Made by a program: the position numbers and the translations under genes. Below, in pieces: positions 36,179-48,833 of a DNA stretch of 64,000 nucleotides. The DNA lies in contig CM033108.1 of the NCBI GenBank assembly GCA_019321725.1, positions 16,815,799 to 16,879,798 on the forward strand, written 5' to 3'. The notes below the pieces were generated by a model. That model searched no databases, was not told where the DNA came from, and was given only the letters and a program-made list of their open reading frames with translations. Position 1 is the stretch's first letter, and every line of letters starts with the position of its first letter. Source of the stretch: Paulownia fortunei. Lineage: Eukaryota; Streptophyta; Magnoliopsida; Lamiales; Paulowniaceae.

Positions 36179-39051
36179 TCTCAAAAATATATATACATAT
36201 ATAGAAACAACCTGTGCAACATAGTTTGTGCATGTATGCATGTGCATAACTTTTTTTTAGCTAGTTAGTTTGACAAAATACTGATAAAAGTAAAATACTT
36301 TTACATCCTGTAATACTGTATATACATAGTTATTTGAATAATAACAAGGTCTATCAAAATCATCACAAATTTAGACTTATTTAAAATGGAGTTTTGAAAG
36401 TGATATAGAGGATAAAGTCACTAATATAATGCAATAGACTATAAAATCGAAAGCATAACCCACCAAATAGCCCAACAAATCATCATCCATGTACATTGAT
36501 CTTTGAGAGCCTGTAGGAGCCCCACTACCAGCCCAATAAACCAGAGGTCTCAAGTCTCATAATGCTCCCCGAAAATACATTAACTACATGAGCTAATGCT
36601 CAATAAGTAAAATCATGCATGTTAAGAGTATGATATAAAATCTTATGCAACTCATCTCTAAGATATGATGCTAGAACTGTGTCATATTTGAGTACTCATA
36701 AATCAAGTCTTTATTCAAAATCACTTCGTTTTATAGGGCCCTTGGCCCATCTACTATACACTGAAAAGAGCTCTGCTTAATATTAATAATCAAATGGCCA
36801 ATAATAGATTGATACTGTCGAGTGGATCATCCTCCTGTAACCCCTAGAGGTACACCCCATGTCTTCCCATATGATCACCCAAGAAATATCCCACCCACGA
36901 CATCAATCATAACAAAGGCACAGTCAAGTGGACCAACCTCTCATGACCATCCCTAGTCTTCCCTTGTGATCCACTGAGAAGTATCCCATTTGCGGTACCT
37001 AAAATATCACATAAGTATGCCCATATGCCTCGGTGCACTAGTAGTGGCCAATAAATAACTTTATACATGAAAAATTATTTCTCAAATCATATTGTGCTTG
37101 CAAGAACCTCAACTATACCCGTATGCCATGCATGCACATGCAAATGCTCATGAATGGTGTATTCAATATGAAATGCAAGTCATCTTGCTCTCAACATATT
37201 TTAAGAATCACAAGCCTCTTAAGGTACATAATATACTTATCATCCAATCAATTTAAATATCATCATCACATTAGATATAAATACTTCAAGACGTATTATG
37301 TTTATGCATTGTAGTTATAAATGGATCTTTATTTACCTTTCACTTGGTTGGTGAGTTAGTCTAGATTTATTTAGTGTTCCTCTCCAACCTTAAATGAAAA
37401 ATAGCTTGTAATATTACCCAACATCAAGCACCATTCCAAATTTGACAATTTGAAAGCACAAAATCTCATACTAAGACCTTAAACACCAAACTATCTAGGT
37501 AACAATCAAGCTTTTACAAACTAAAACCCAATATAGTCCCTCAAATACCTTAATTTCTCATCTTAGATACATGTAGACATCTTGTAATTGAAGTATTATA
37601 ACTCTAATAACATGTACCTAATTGTTAGAACTCAATAGCAACATGTTTAGGTTGAAACATGATAAGTTATCAAAGGGGACTGATTCACATTTTCATATTT
37701 TCTTGTTGTCCAATTTAGTTGCATTATAACTTTGACATCCTTAAGCATATCCAATCACTCCAAAAAATTTACCACTCCTAGTTAACATGTAGGGAAATGT
37801 AAAAATATTATAGAAGTGCAAAAATTCCCTGATTTGCCTCAGAAAAACCAGCCCCCTTATCACCACACAAAAACTGCAAGTTCTATCATGACACTTTTGA
37901 GTGTCTATTCAAATATCAAACCATATTTCAATTTCTAACCTCTCCAAACTTACATGAATCACCTAAACTCATATATAAACACATATATGGTGAAATATAT
38001 AGGTTTTAATCAAGTTATTATACATATATGAAGTTTTAAAGAGTAAAAAATCAACAAGTATATAATTTCTATCTCTTGTGATTTCTATTGTGATTTTGCA
38101 ACTAAAAATCCTTTTTTGTGAATTATAAGACATAAATAACATCCTAAAATGATTTAAAAACAATATTAGCTTTATTAATCATAAACCCTCAAACAATTCA
38201 AGAACTGAAATAAAAAACATGAGTCAAGCTCACCTATGCACAATTTTAATCTTCTACTTTGCTCCTCCTTACTTCCCTTTACTTCGTTCACTTTGTTCTT
38301 TACTTGGAATCACTTGAGAGAAACTTATAAAATCCAATATGGAGGTTTAGAAGGTGAAATAGCTCAGAAAATAGTTTTTGGTTGTGGTTCAGTTCTTAGA
38401 AATGAAGAAAGGTTGAGCTAGCAAAGCTTGAGGTGTCAAGTGGTGGTTCAATTATGATATTATACAGACCTTATACTGCTCTAGTCTAGTGTTTCTAAAT
38501 ATTTATTTATCTATTTACAACCTATTTTAATTCTTGCAGAATTGGATAATAAATTCTACCTTAATGTTTTAACCGTTAATTCAATCTCCAAACCGATTGA
38601 CACCCGATTCTTAAATGAGATTGTCTAGTTTGCATTTCTAAAATCATATGCACATATGGACATTGTAATATGATACTTAAATCACATTCTATGATTTCCA
38701 ATATCCCAAGTATGTTAATTTATAGGTGTATACTTTTAAAACACCTTGATCTAATTAAATCGAATCATATAAGCTTACTAGTAACACCTTTAACACCTCC
38801 AAAATTATAACATATAACCTGTGAATATCCAATACATTAACTAATCTATTCTTTTTCTTATCTAAATGTAAAATTAATGAATTAGGTTATAAGATCTCAA
38901 CTATTAATATCTTGTGATAGCATTAGAGGTCTAACGATTAACAATGCTATATAAGATGCCATGTAAATATTAAATGCAAATTAGTATATATGTAGCAAGT
39001 AATGCATGAATCATATTGGCCAAATGAGTAATGTGAGGCTTGGGTATTACA
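36179..39051 (-). mobile_element. Solo gypsy LTR (family B) nested in gypsy gag
   Basis: A 2,873-bp reversed LTR, starting TGACACAACCTC and ending GGGTATTACA, that splits gag exactly between its two zinc knuckles. Joining 36,178 to 39,052 restores a knuckle start without any extra bases (ACCTGCT then TGTGTGGG), and no TSD is visible (CTGCT versus TGTGT). It is the same family as the host element's own LTRs, in opposite orientation. Confidence 0.8.
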
Positions 39052-39601
39052 TGTGTGGGAAGGTTGGACATATTGTCAGAACATGCCCAGATAATCCAAA
39101 TCCAACAGGATAAAGAAAAGTATCAGCTAGAGTCTTTACCATCACTAAATTAGATGTTGAGGTGAACCCATCAGTGGTAACATGTAAATTCTCTATCTTT
39201 GGTTTCCAACATTAATATTGTTTAATTATGGAGCTACACACTCATTTATATCCACTGAGTATGTGAAGAGGTTGGGTCGAGTACCTAATACTGTTGAGGT
39301 CAGTTACAACGTGATAATTCCTTATGGAGATTAAAAACAAACAAACTATGTTTTAAGAGATTGAGCTATTTCTATTGAAAATAGAGAACTCTACGCTAAT
39401 TTGATTGTATTGACCATGAATGACTATAATATAATTTTAGGTATGGATTGGTTGTCAAAGTATCACGCTACTATAGATTCTCAAAGAAAGGTAGTGACTT
39501 TTCAACCTCCTGGAGAGGAACCGTTTATCTTTATTGGAATCATAAAAAGCTTCAAATTTCCTGATTATATCAACATTAAAAGCACAAATATTATTGAATA
39601 G
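39052..39601 (+). pseudogene. gypsy gag end and protease remnant
   Basis: 39,050-39,085 gives the second zinc knuckle, CGKVGHIVRTCP. The protease region follows: an ATHSFIS block at about 39,232-39,250 (the catalytic D-S-G is not preserved: YGATHSF), and 39,401-39,601, which reads MIVLTMNDYNIILGMDWLSK, the conserved block at the protease C-terminal side. Frames differ between these pieces. Confidence 0.8.
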
Positions 39602-41050
39602 TGGTTTTGAGAGATATTTACTAAGTGTTATGAGCATTGAAGAACAACACCATCCAATCCTTAATGAAGTGCCAATTGTTCGGGAGTATCTAGAAGTATT
39701 TCGTAATCATCTTTCTGGATTACCGCCAGACCGTGAGATAGAGTTTGATGTAGAACTAAATTCAGGAACACCTCCAATATCTAAAGCTCCATACCGAATG
39801 GCACCAGATGAGTTGAAAGAACTGAAGATACAAATACAGGAATTATTGGATAATGGTTTTATCAGACTTAGCTATTCACCATAGGGTGCAGCAATTCTAT
39901 TTATATGTAAGAAGGATGGAATGCGACTGTGTATAGACTACTGAGAGTTAAATAAAGTTACAATCAAGAATAAGTATCCTCTGCCTAGAATAAAAGATTC
40001 ATTTTATTAGCTCTGTGATTTGGGTCTATGAATTGAAAATAAAAAAGGATGATATCGCCAAGATAGCATTTAGAATGATATATGGACATTATGAATTTTT
40101 GGTAATGCCATTTGGGTTAACAAATGGTCTAGCAACTTTTATGGATTTGATGAAATTGGTATTTAAAAAAATTTCTTGATAGATTTGTTATTATGTTTAT
40201 TGATGATATCCTGATTTACTCTAGCACAGAAGAAGAGCGTGGTAAACATATAAGAATGGTTTTAGAGGTTCTAAAAGAAGAAACAACTATATGCTAAATT
40301 TAAGAAATGTGAATTTTAGTTGGATCAAGTGATATTTCTGAGATATGTAATACCTAGAGCAGGAATAACTATAGATCCAAGTAATGTTTAGCTGGTCACA
40401 ACCTACTAATGCTTCAGAAGTATGAAGTTTTCTAGGTTTCGTTGGATATTACTGTAGACTTGTGGATGGATTATCCAAGATAGCTCTTGCTTTGATAAAA
40501 TTAACCAGAAAATGTGCAACATTTAGATGAACAGATGCTTGTGAGAAAAGTTTTTAGGAATTGAAGAAGAGGTTAACTTTAGCTCCTATTCTTTCTATTC
40601 CATCGGGTACTGAAGGCTTTGTGGTTTATAGTGATGCCTTGAAAAATGGGTTGGGATGTGTATTGATGCAAAACGGTAAAGTAGTTGCATATACATCCAA
40701 ATAGCTTTAAGAGTACGAAAAGAATTATCCTACACATGATTTAAAGCTTGATGTAGTAGTGAAGAAGTTATGAAGACATTATTTGTATGGTGAACGATGT
40801 GAGATATATATGAATCACAAGAGCTTAAAATATTTCTTCACCCAAAAAGAGTTAAATATGCGACAACGAAGATAGTTGGAGTTGGTGAAAGATTATGACT
40901 ATGTTATCAACTATCATCCTAGTAAGGCTAATGTTGTGACTGATGAAGTGAGTAGGAAATCAACACAAAATACCACAGCTATAACTTTGACTCCAAAACC
41001 AAAGTTAATGGAGCTACAAAAAATGGATATAGAGATTGTACAATAGGGAT
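39594..41050 (+). pseudogene. gypsy reverse transcriptase and RNase H remnant
   Basis: 39,594-39,884 covers the RT start (DREIEFDVELNSGTPPISKA, PYRMAPDELKELK) and ends at TAG where the family has Trp. Next comes KKDGMRLCIDY followed by TGA where Arg is expected. The catalytic block is FIDDILIYS at about 40,195-40,221, so both aspartates remain. RNase H is seen near 40,615-40,690 (FVVYSDALKNGLGCVLMQN), with the first catalytic Asp present. Two or more frameshifts lie between RT blocks. Confidence 0.85.
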
Positions 41051-41199
41051 TAGTGGAGGCCAAATTTGTAGCTTTCACACTCTAATCGATTTTGATTGAT
41101 AGAATTCAATAGGGACAACAAATTGATGAATATTTTACTAAAATGATACAAGATATTTCTTCAGGAAAGTCTTTTGATGTTAAGATGTCAGAGAATGGT

Positions 41200-42500
41200 A
41201 TTTTGTGATTTCAAAGAAGACTATATGTACCTATTGTAGACAACATTTGGGAAGATATTTTGGTAGAGGCATATTCAACGCCATATTCAGTGCATCCAGG
41301 AGCTACTAAAATGTATAAAGATTTGATAACGCATTGTTGGTGGCTAGGTATGAAAAAAAGATGTTGCTCAATTTTTAGAACAATGTTTAACATGTCAATA
41401 AATAAAGGCAGAACAACAAAGACCAGTAGGAACCTTGCAACCTTTATTTATTCTTGAATGAAAATGGAAAAGAATTACTATGGATTTTATGTCGGGATTA
41501 CCCAAAACAGTTAAAGATCAAGATGCTATTTAGGTTATCGTTGACAGGTTAACTAAATCTACTCACTTTCTTCTATTTTGTTCCACCTATTCCATTGACC
41601 ATTGTGTACAGATATATATACAGGAAATGGTCAGACTTCACGATGTACCATTATCTATTATTTTTTTATAGAGATTAAGGTTTTTGTTTATGTTCTAGAA
41701 GAGTTTACACAATTATCTTTCAGTATTACATATCATCCCTAGACTGATGGACAATCAGACCAAACAAAACAAACATTAGAAGATATGCTTAGAGCTTATG
41801 TATTATATTTTTGTGGTCAGTGGAGCAAATTTTTACCTTTACTGAAATTCTCTTATTATAATAGCTATCAGTCGACTAATGGAATGGCTCCCTATGAAGT
41901 ATTATATGGTAGAAAATGTGGATCTCCAGTTCATTGGGATGAGGTAGGTAAAAAGAAGCTTTTAGGCCTATATATGATTCAAGAAATGACAGAAGCAGTA
42001 AGACTAATTAATCAATGAATGCAGACTGCCCAGAGCCGACTGAAAAGTTACGCAGATTAAAGAGAAGAATGTTAGAATTTGTAGTAGAAGATCAAGTATT
42101 TTTTAAGGTATCTCCAATGAAAGGGATTATGCAGTTTGGAAAGAAAGGAAAGCTCAATCCTAGATATATAGGTCCATTTCATATTATGGAATGAATTGGG
42201 GATGCTGCTTACAAACTCGACCTACCTGCATAAATGTCTCCAGTGCATAATGTATTTTATGTATCCATGTTGAGAAAATATATTACAAATCCATCTCATA
42301 TTCTGAAGAATGAACCTATATAGCTGAAAACAGATTTGAGTTATGAAGAATGACTTGTAGAGATTCTTAAATGAGAAGTAAAACAACTCAAAAAAAAAAG
42401 ATCCCATTGCTTAAATTATTATGGAGAAATCAATCAACAAAAAAAGGTATTTGGGAAAGAGAAGATTATATGAAAGTTAAGTATCCAGAGCTCTTTTGGT
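41200..42500 (+). pseudogene. gypsy integrase with chromodomain-like tail, broken
   Basis: 41,260-41,400 has the zinc-binding region (HPGATKMYKDLITHCWWLGM, with downstream CLTC-like cysteines in another frame). 41,475-41,580 has the core start (DFMSGLPKTVKDQDAI, stop, VIVDRLTKSTHF). 41,785-42,018 has the third catalytic block and beyond (FSYYNSYQSTNGMAPYEVLY). 42,230-42,290 reads SPVHNVFYVSMLRKYITNPS, and the tail at about 42,455-42,500 reads WEREDYMKVKYPELFW. At least five in-frame stops. Confidence 0.85.
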
Positions 42501-42528
42501 AAGTAAATTTCAATGACGAAATTTTAAT

Positions 42529-42541
42529 AAGTAGGGAAAGA
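42529..42541 (+). other. gypsy polypurine tract
   Basis: AAGTAGGGAAAGA immediately left of the 3' LTR start TGTAATACCC, the expected position for the plus-strand primer. It follows the family's GACGAAATTTT stretch after the integrase stop. Confidence 0.7.
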
Positions 42542-44821
42542 TGTAATACCCAAGCCTTACACCACTCATTTGGCCAATATGATTCATGCATTACATGCTA
42601 CTTATATGCTATATTGCATTAACATTTACATGGCATATTATATAGCATTCTTAATCGTTAGACCTCTAATGCTAGCACATGATGTTAGTGGTTGAGATCT
42701 TATAACCTAATTAAGTAATTCTATATTTAGATAAGAAAAATAATAGATTGGTCAATATATTGGATACTCATAGATTATATGTTATAATTTTGGAAGCGTT
42801 AAAAGTAATATAAGCTTATATGATTCGATTCAATTAGATCAAGTGTTTTAAAAGTATACATGCATAAATTAACATACTTGGGATATTTGGCATGATATAA
42901 TGTGATTTAAGAGTCATATTATAAGGTTCATATGTGCATATATTTTAGTAATGCAAACTAGACAATCATTTAAGAATTGAATGTCAATTAGTTTGGAAAT
43001 TGAATGAACGATTAAGAAATAAGGTTAGAATTTATTATCTGATCATATGAAAATTAAAATAGGTTGTAAATAGATAAATAAATATTGAGAAATACTAGAT
43101 TTGAGTTGTATAAGGTGTGTATAATATCAGATTTGAACCACCACACAACACCCCATGCTTGACATCTCATGTTTGAACACCTCTTACTTGACACCTCATG
43201 GTTGAACAACTCAAGCTTGACACCTCGTACTTAAAACCTCATAATTTGATATCACAAATGTTGCCATATTATGCGTTAACACCTCAAGTGATGACCCCTC
43301 AAGCTACCACCTTAAGTTTTCTTCATTTCTATGCTTTGAACCACAACCAAACACCATTTTCTGAACTATTTCACCTTCCAAACCTCCATATTGAAGTTGC
43401 TCTCAAGTGATTCCAAGTAAAGAAAAAGTGAAGAAAGCAAGGGGAAGTAAGAAAGAGCAAGTAGAAGCTTAAAATTGTGCATAAGTGAGCTTAACTCATA
43501 TTTTTTATTTCAGTTCTTGAATTGTTTGAGGGTTAATGATTTCTAAAGCTTTTATTATTGTTTATAATCATTTTAGAATGTTATTTATCATCTTATAATT
43601 CATAAAATAAGGATTTTTAGTTGCAAAATCACAATAGAAATAACTAGGGACAAAAACTGTATACTTGCTAATTGTTTAGTCTTTAAAGCTTTATATATGT
43701 ATAATAACTTGATTAAAACCTATATATTTCACCATATATGTGTTTATATACGATTTTAGGTGATGTATGTAACTTTGGATACGTTAGGAATTTAAATATG
43801 GTTTGATATTTGAAGAGACACTCAAAACTGTCATGATAGAACTTGCAGTTTTTATGCTGTGATAAGGGGTTGGTTTTGCTGAGGTAAATCGGTGAGTTTT
43901 GGAAATTATATAATATGGTTACATATTTCTACATGTTAGCTAAGTGTAGAAAATAATTGGGAGTGATTTCATAAGCTTAAGGATGTCAAAATTATCATGC
44001 AACTAAATTGGACAGTAAGAAAATATGAAAATGTGAATCTGTCCCATTTGATAACTTAGCATGTTTCAACCTAAACTTGTTGCTATTGAGTTCTAACAAA
44101 TAAGTACATGCAATTTGAGTTATAATAAATCAATCACATGAAGTTAACATGAATCTAAGATGAGACAATATTGGATTCTAGTTTGTAAAAGCTTGATTGT
44201 TATTAAGATAGTTTGGTATTTAAGGTCTTAGTATGAAATTTTGTGTTTTCAACTTGCCAAATTAGGAATGGTGCTTGATGTTGGGTAATATTACAGGCTA
44301 TTTTTCATCTAAGGTTGGAGAGGAAGAGTAAACAAATCTAGTGAAAAGTAAGTAAAGATCCATTTGCAACTACAATGCGTGAACATAGTACGTCTTGAAG
44401 TATTTATACCTAATATGTTGATGATATTTAAATTGATTGGATGAAAAGTATATTATGTACTTTAAGAGGCTCATGATTCTTGAAACATGTTGAGAGCATG
44501 ATGACTTGCATTTCATATTGAATACACTATTTTATGGGTTGTGATTTTGACTCTACAGTCTATTGTAGTATATTAGTGACTTTATCCTATATATCACTTT
44601 CAAAACCATATTGTAAATGAGTTTGAGTTTGTGATGATTTTGATAGACCTTGTTATCTATGTATATACAGTGTTACAGGATGTAAAAGTACTTACTTCTT
44701 ATAAGTATTTTGTCAAACTAACTAGCTGGAATAAAAAAGTTATACACACGCATATATGCATAAACTATGTTGCACATGTTGTTTCCATATATGTATATAT
44801 ATTTTTTAGGAGGTTGTGATA
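42542..44821 (+). mobile_element. gypsy family B 3' LTR
   Basis: Starts TGTAATACCCAAGCC and ends GGAGGTTGTGATA (the terminal CA mutated to TA). It matches 36,179-39,051 and 15,104-18,149 reversed, but is ~600-700 bp shorter because the stretch equivalent to 34,100-34,760 is missing near 44,530. The right flank (TAGAG) cannot be compared because the left end of the element is lost. Confidence 0.8.
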
Positions 44822-45470
44822 TAGAGCATCGTATCAATAGGGAGTGCGTGTGTAATTACCAACTATTGATTACCTATGCTATATTTGACCTAACAATTAT
44901 AGTGGAGATTGAATTAAGATGTAACAACTACCAAACAAAAGCAACTAAAACCCAAGAAGATTGACGGATTGAATTCAATACTAAGGAGAGTTAAGACATT
45001 GGTTAGCCATCTTATATTGCTATGAGCCTAGTTTAATTGTGATTAGGAATGATATGGGTTGTGTGATAGAGGGTCTTTCCCATGTAATTAGTGCTCTCTC
45101 TCGAGTCAGACCAAATCTACACCTAGTAGGCCACCGGTGCCATCTCTAACTATGGGCCATCCTACTAAGAGTGCCTCAAGCTTTGTGAATTCTACTAGAT
45201 TTCGATTATATATGACTACCGCACATACCTGTGCTTATATCTCTATAGGGGTCGGTCCGTAGCATATACTATCCGATCTATTGTTACAACCTCATCTCTT
45301 GGTCTTAATTACAATAATTAAAATCAACTTGAAGTTGTAGCTCCATTTGGTTCTACAGAATGCATGTAAAAATTAAGGCCAGTAGAAGGTAAGTAGACAT
45401 GTTCTTAGTTAAAAGAGCATAAGGTGGAAGGGTATAGTAAGGAGCTACCATATTATACCACCCTCTTCAA
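44822..45470. other. Unassigned intergenic / repeat-like stretch
   Basis: About 650 bases with no reading frame I recognise and no clear match elsewhere in the window. It is less AT-biased around 45,100-45,260. It lies between gypsy and copia remnants, so it is most likely older element sequence. Confidence 0.4.
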
Positions 45471-45474
45471 ATTC

Positions 45475-46970
45475 ATGCCCTCCAACAAATACATCCTCAT
45501 ATATCAGTTTTTGGAAGCTTGTTTGAGTCCATAAATAGATTTATAAAGCTTGCTTGCCTTTTCGCTCACTTTATTTGGAAATGAGATCCTCAAGCTATTC
45601 ATATAGATCTCTTTCTCAATATTCCCATTAAAGAAGGTGATATTCACATTCATTTGCCATATCTCATAAGATATAGCCAACAAAATCCAAAGGCACATCA
45701 GCATCGCCACTAGTGAAAAGGATTTCTCATAGTCAACTTTCTTGCCTTTGAGTGTGACCATTTTCTATCAATCATGCCTTATAGGTTACTACCTCCCCAT
45801 CTACTTTAATTTTGCGTATGTAGATATATTTGCAGCTAACAGAAAAAATTCCCTCCAGTAGATCTACCAAGGTCTTAACCTTGTTGGAGTACATGGAGTC
45901 TGTCTCAAATCATATGGCCTCCAACTGTGTTCCCAAGTCAATGTTTGACATCGCTTCTTCATAACTCCTTCAATCAATATCAAAATGATTATCCTTATTG
46001 CTCTCTTGCAAAAAGTTGTACCTCTCAAGTCACCTTGAGATCCTTTTTTATCTCCTAAGAGGTTGTGTATTAGAAGTGTCAATCACTAGTTCAAGTACCA
46101 TTACCTTATGTGAGGTACTTTGTGGCTCTTGAATTCTTCAAGTTCTACGACTTTGCCCTTTCTAACTAATATAAACTTCTACTCAATAAGGGTGGAATAC
46201 TCAAAACAAACACCTTTTTTTTCGATAGGTCATAGAAATAGTATCCTATGGATACTATTAGATAAAAAATTGTATAAGATAGATCTCTCTAATTTATCTC
46301 CCATGTGTTGCTTCTCAACAGTGAGGCACCCCTATTCCTAAAGGTATTTATAAGATAGGGTTTTGTCACACCACTTCTCATATGATGTTTTGGACATGGA
46401 CTTAAATCGTATTCAATACCACCGACTCCAGGGCATATCCCCAAAATGAAGGAGAAAGGATAGCGAAACTCATCATGGATCTAACTATGTCGACAGGGTT
46501 CTGTACCTTAGCTATCCCATTTAATTACGGCATGTTGGGTGGAGTCTACTAAAGAGAATCTGATTCTATTTTAGATAATCAAGGAACACAATGCCTAAGT
46601 ATTTGCCAAATTTTATTACTTCATCCAGTTTGATTCTTTATTTCATTTCTATACTCTTTGAACCTTTTAAAGGCTTCAAACTTGTATCTCAATAGATATA
46701 TATAGTGGTACCTTAAATAATCATCGGTGAAGGTAATGAAGTAAGAATAGTTCCTTTGTGCACTCTCACTTAGTAGGCCACATACATCCATATAGATCAA
46801 GTCTAAAAGATTGTTGGCTTACTCCCTTATCCATGAATTGTGAATCTAGACATTTTTCCCTTAAGGTAAGATTCACAATCCAGCATCTCTTGCTAGTCCA
46901 CAAGGTCAAGCAACTGTGCCATCTTGTGAAATATTTCCTTAGAGATATGATCTAATATAGCATGACATAA
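45475..46970 (-). pseudogene. copia RT and integrase remnant
   Basis: 45,504-45,761 encodes RT in one frame: MVTLKGKKVDYEKSFSLVAM, then LWILLAISYEIWQMNVNITF (family 'RxxLAIAAxxDxEIWQMDVKTAFLNG') and SKLYKSIYGLKQASKN. 45,790-46,080 carries the N-terminal RT region in other frames. 46,380-46,960 is integrase, duplicated at 1-480. Order right to left (integrase, RT) agrees with minus orientation. LTR, gag and RNase H are not attached. Confidence 0.75.
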
Positions 46971-47478
46971 GTATGCTAAAATTTGATTATCTAATTTTCT
47001 TTCATTTCTTTATTGATTGTTGAAGATGGGATTTTGGGTTGGATAGATCATTTGTCAATGTACCAACACAAATCAAAGGACTATGGAATATTTTCATCAT
47101 TTTCATTCTTCAATTAGAACTTCTCTATGTATGGAGGTTAATAAGTGGCCAACAAAGGATTCGTCACTTGTCTGGCTGAACAAGTAATCTCTTAGGTTTT
47201 CATAGTTCATGACTCAAAAGTCTTTGGCCAAGGTAGGATGAATGTTAGATGAAGGTTTTTCTAATGATTCGTCATGAGTTAATAAAATTTGAAATTGAAT
47301 CATAGTTATTGAACAATTAGGGTTTTGACTATTAATCCATGCCCTATACTCAATTAAGAGATAAGTTGACGGAAGGAACTTACGTGTAATGATACTTGTA
47401 ATTGAAATAGGTTCACTTGCTATTTCACCTAAGTCTATGTAGTCATGATACACTTGCTAAGTGTTTCCATGACTTATG
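46378..47478. repeat. 1.1-kb duplication of window positions 1-1,013
   Basis: This block and 1-1,013 are nearly identical, including the unusual junction of minus-strand integrase with plus-strand copia LTR. The first copy lacks 85 bases (between GTAT at 46,599 and GTAT at 46,684) and 7 bases near 46,825. Similarity ends at ACTTATG (about 1,012 and 47,478), after which the flanks differ. Confidence 0.85.
46980..47478 (+). mobile_element. copia LTR fragment
   Basis: Plus-oriented part of the copia LTR (GGAGGTTAATAAGTGGCCAACAA and the following AT-rich body), ending abruptly at ACTTATG. It forms the right half of the duplicated block. Confidence 0.7.
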
Positions 47479-48793
47479 GTGGCTTAAGACCCCCGGTCCG
47501 CTTTTTCAGTGGGACTAAGGAACTTTTAAACTGCAGCAGAAAATCACCTTCAAGTGCCTCAAAGTAAGGTCTTTCATGAATTTTAAAAAATTGTTGGAAC
47601 CATTCCATGAATTTTTAAAATTTTAAATAAAAATTGCACCGCGCCCCCAATGTGTTGGCTATTTGAAAACTTAAAAATAACACTATAATCGCACCGTCCC
47701 TTATATAAGTTAAAGAGATAATTAAGTTTATTTACTATTAGTATTATTAATTATTCAACGGACAAGACCTTAGCTCTTAGCATTCATCGATCCTTGTATT
47801 ACTTAATATTAATTATTACTTTTCTCTATTTCATTTTTGTAATGCATTTGCACTAAATGTTGTAACTTTTGTAATTTTGAAAACTTAGTCCTTACCCTGA
47901 AAAATATTTTCTTATAATCAGATGATCTTTTTTTTTTCTTTTGTTGATTAAAACCACAAATCCGCCGCAATCTTCCTAAATCGTACCTTTAATTTTACTT
48001 ACCAAAACAATAATTTAAAATTAATGTTCAGTAAAACTGTACATGACAATTCGATTTAAAATTAAAAAGAAAAACCCATCAAACCGTACCGTGATCACCC
48101 CTACCTCAAACCCTCCACCTTTGTTAGTCTACTATATATTCTGGAGGGTCAAAAAAATAATTACTAATGGTTAGTTTTCAATATCAAATTGTTCCATCCA
48201 TCGGTTGTATTTCTAAAACAATGTTTTATTATATTTGCCCTCTTTTATGTTTCTATTAATTATATTTACATCTCCTTTAAGTTTCAAATTCAAATCTTAC
48301 TAAGGGTATTTTTGTCAATAAAGTGAAGACAGTTAGATCCAAAAAAAAAACAGAAGGCGTCATCATTTTTCATCTAGGAGAAAAAATTGTTAAACGTCCT
48401 AATTTCAGAGGAGATGTTTCTGTAATTATAAAAGGGATGAGGTGTTGCTAATTTAGGTATTTCGAATGGATAAAAAGGCAAACAAAAAGAAAACATTGCA
48501 GAAGTCATGGAACTGAGGGATTAGCTGATTTTGATGTATTGTTCAACGAGACACCTAGAGGCAGCTGCCTTGTGTCATTGTTGTTGCATGCTGCATCAGA
48601 CTCTTTTCATAATTCTGGTGCATATTAGAAACAGGAAGAAAAGGAATGAAAATATGACGGATTTAAGCCACAAAGAACTTGTAATTTTTAACATACAAGT
48701 GGTCTTCGCATAATTAACCGTCCAAAACAAAGATGATTTAAATCAACTGAAAAGCCAAGCAAGCCAATTGTAACACCCAAAATTTGTCGATTA
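47479..48793. other. Intergenic region downstream of prefoldin subunit 4
   Basis: About 1.3 kb without a convincing gene. 47,490-47,690 has short C-rich stretches (GACCCCCGG, GCACCGCGCCCCC) unlike the surrounding copia LTR. 47,690-48,780 is AT-rich. The ORF at 48,531-48,713 resembles nothing known. The 3' UTR and poly(A) site of the prefoldin gene should lie just left of 48,794. Confidence 0.5.
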
Positions 48794-48833
48794 TCAAAGG
48801 TCATCTGAATCCTCCTCAAGATTGATAGAATCC

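Larger units (their letters stand above)
33574..44821 (+). mobile_element. Ty3-gypsy (Tekay/Del-like chromovirus) element, plus strand, decayed
   Basis: Truncated 5' LTR (33,574-35,068), primer-binding site (35,072), gag, a nested reversed LTR (36,179-39,051), gag end and protease, RT, RNase H, integrase, polypurine tract, 3' LTR (42,542-44,821). RT precedes integrase, the gypsy order. The polyprotein ends in a chromodomain-like tail (WEREDYMKVKYPELFW), typical of chromoviruses with long LTRs starting TGTAATACCC. Many in-frame stops. Excluding the nested LTR the element is about 8.4 kb. Confidence 0.85.
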
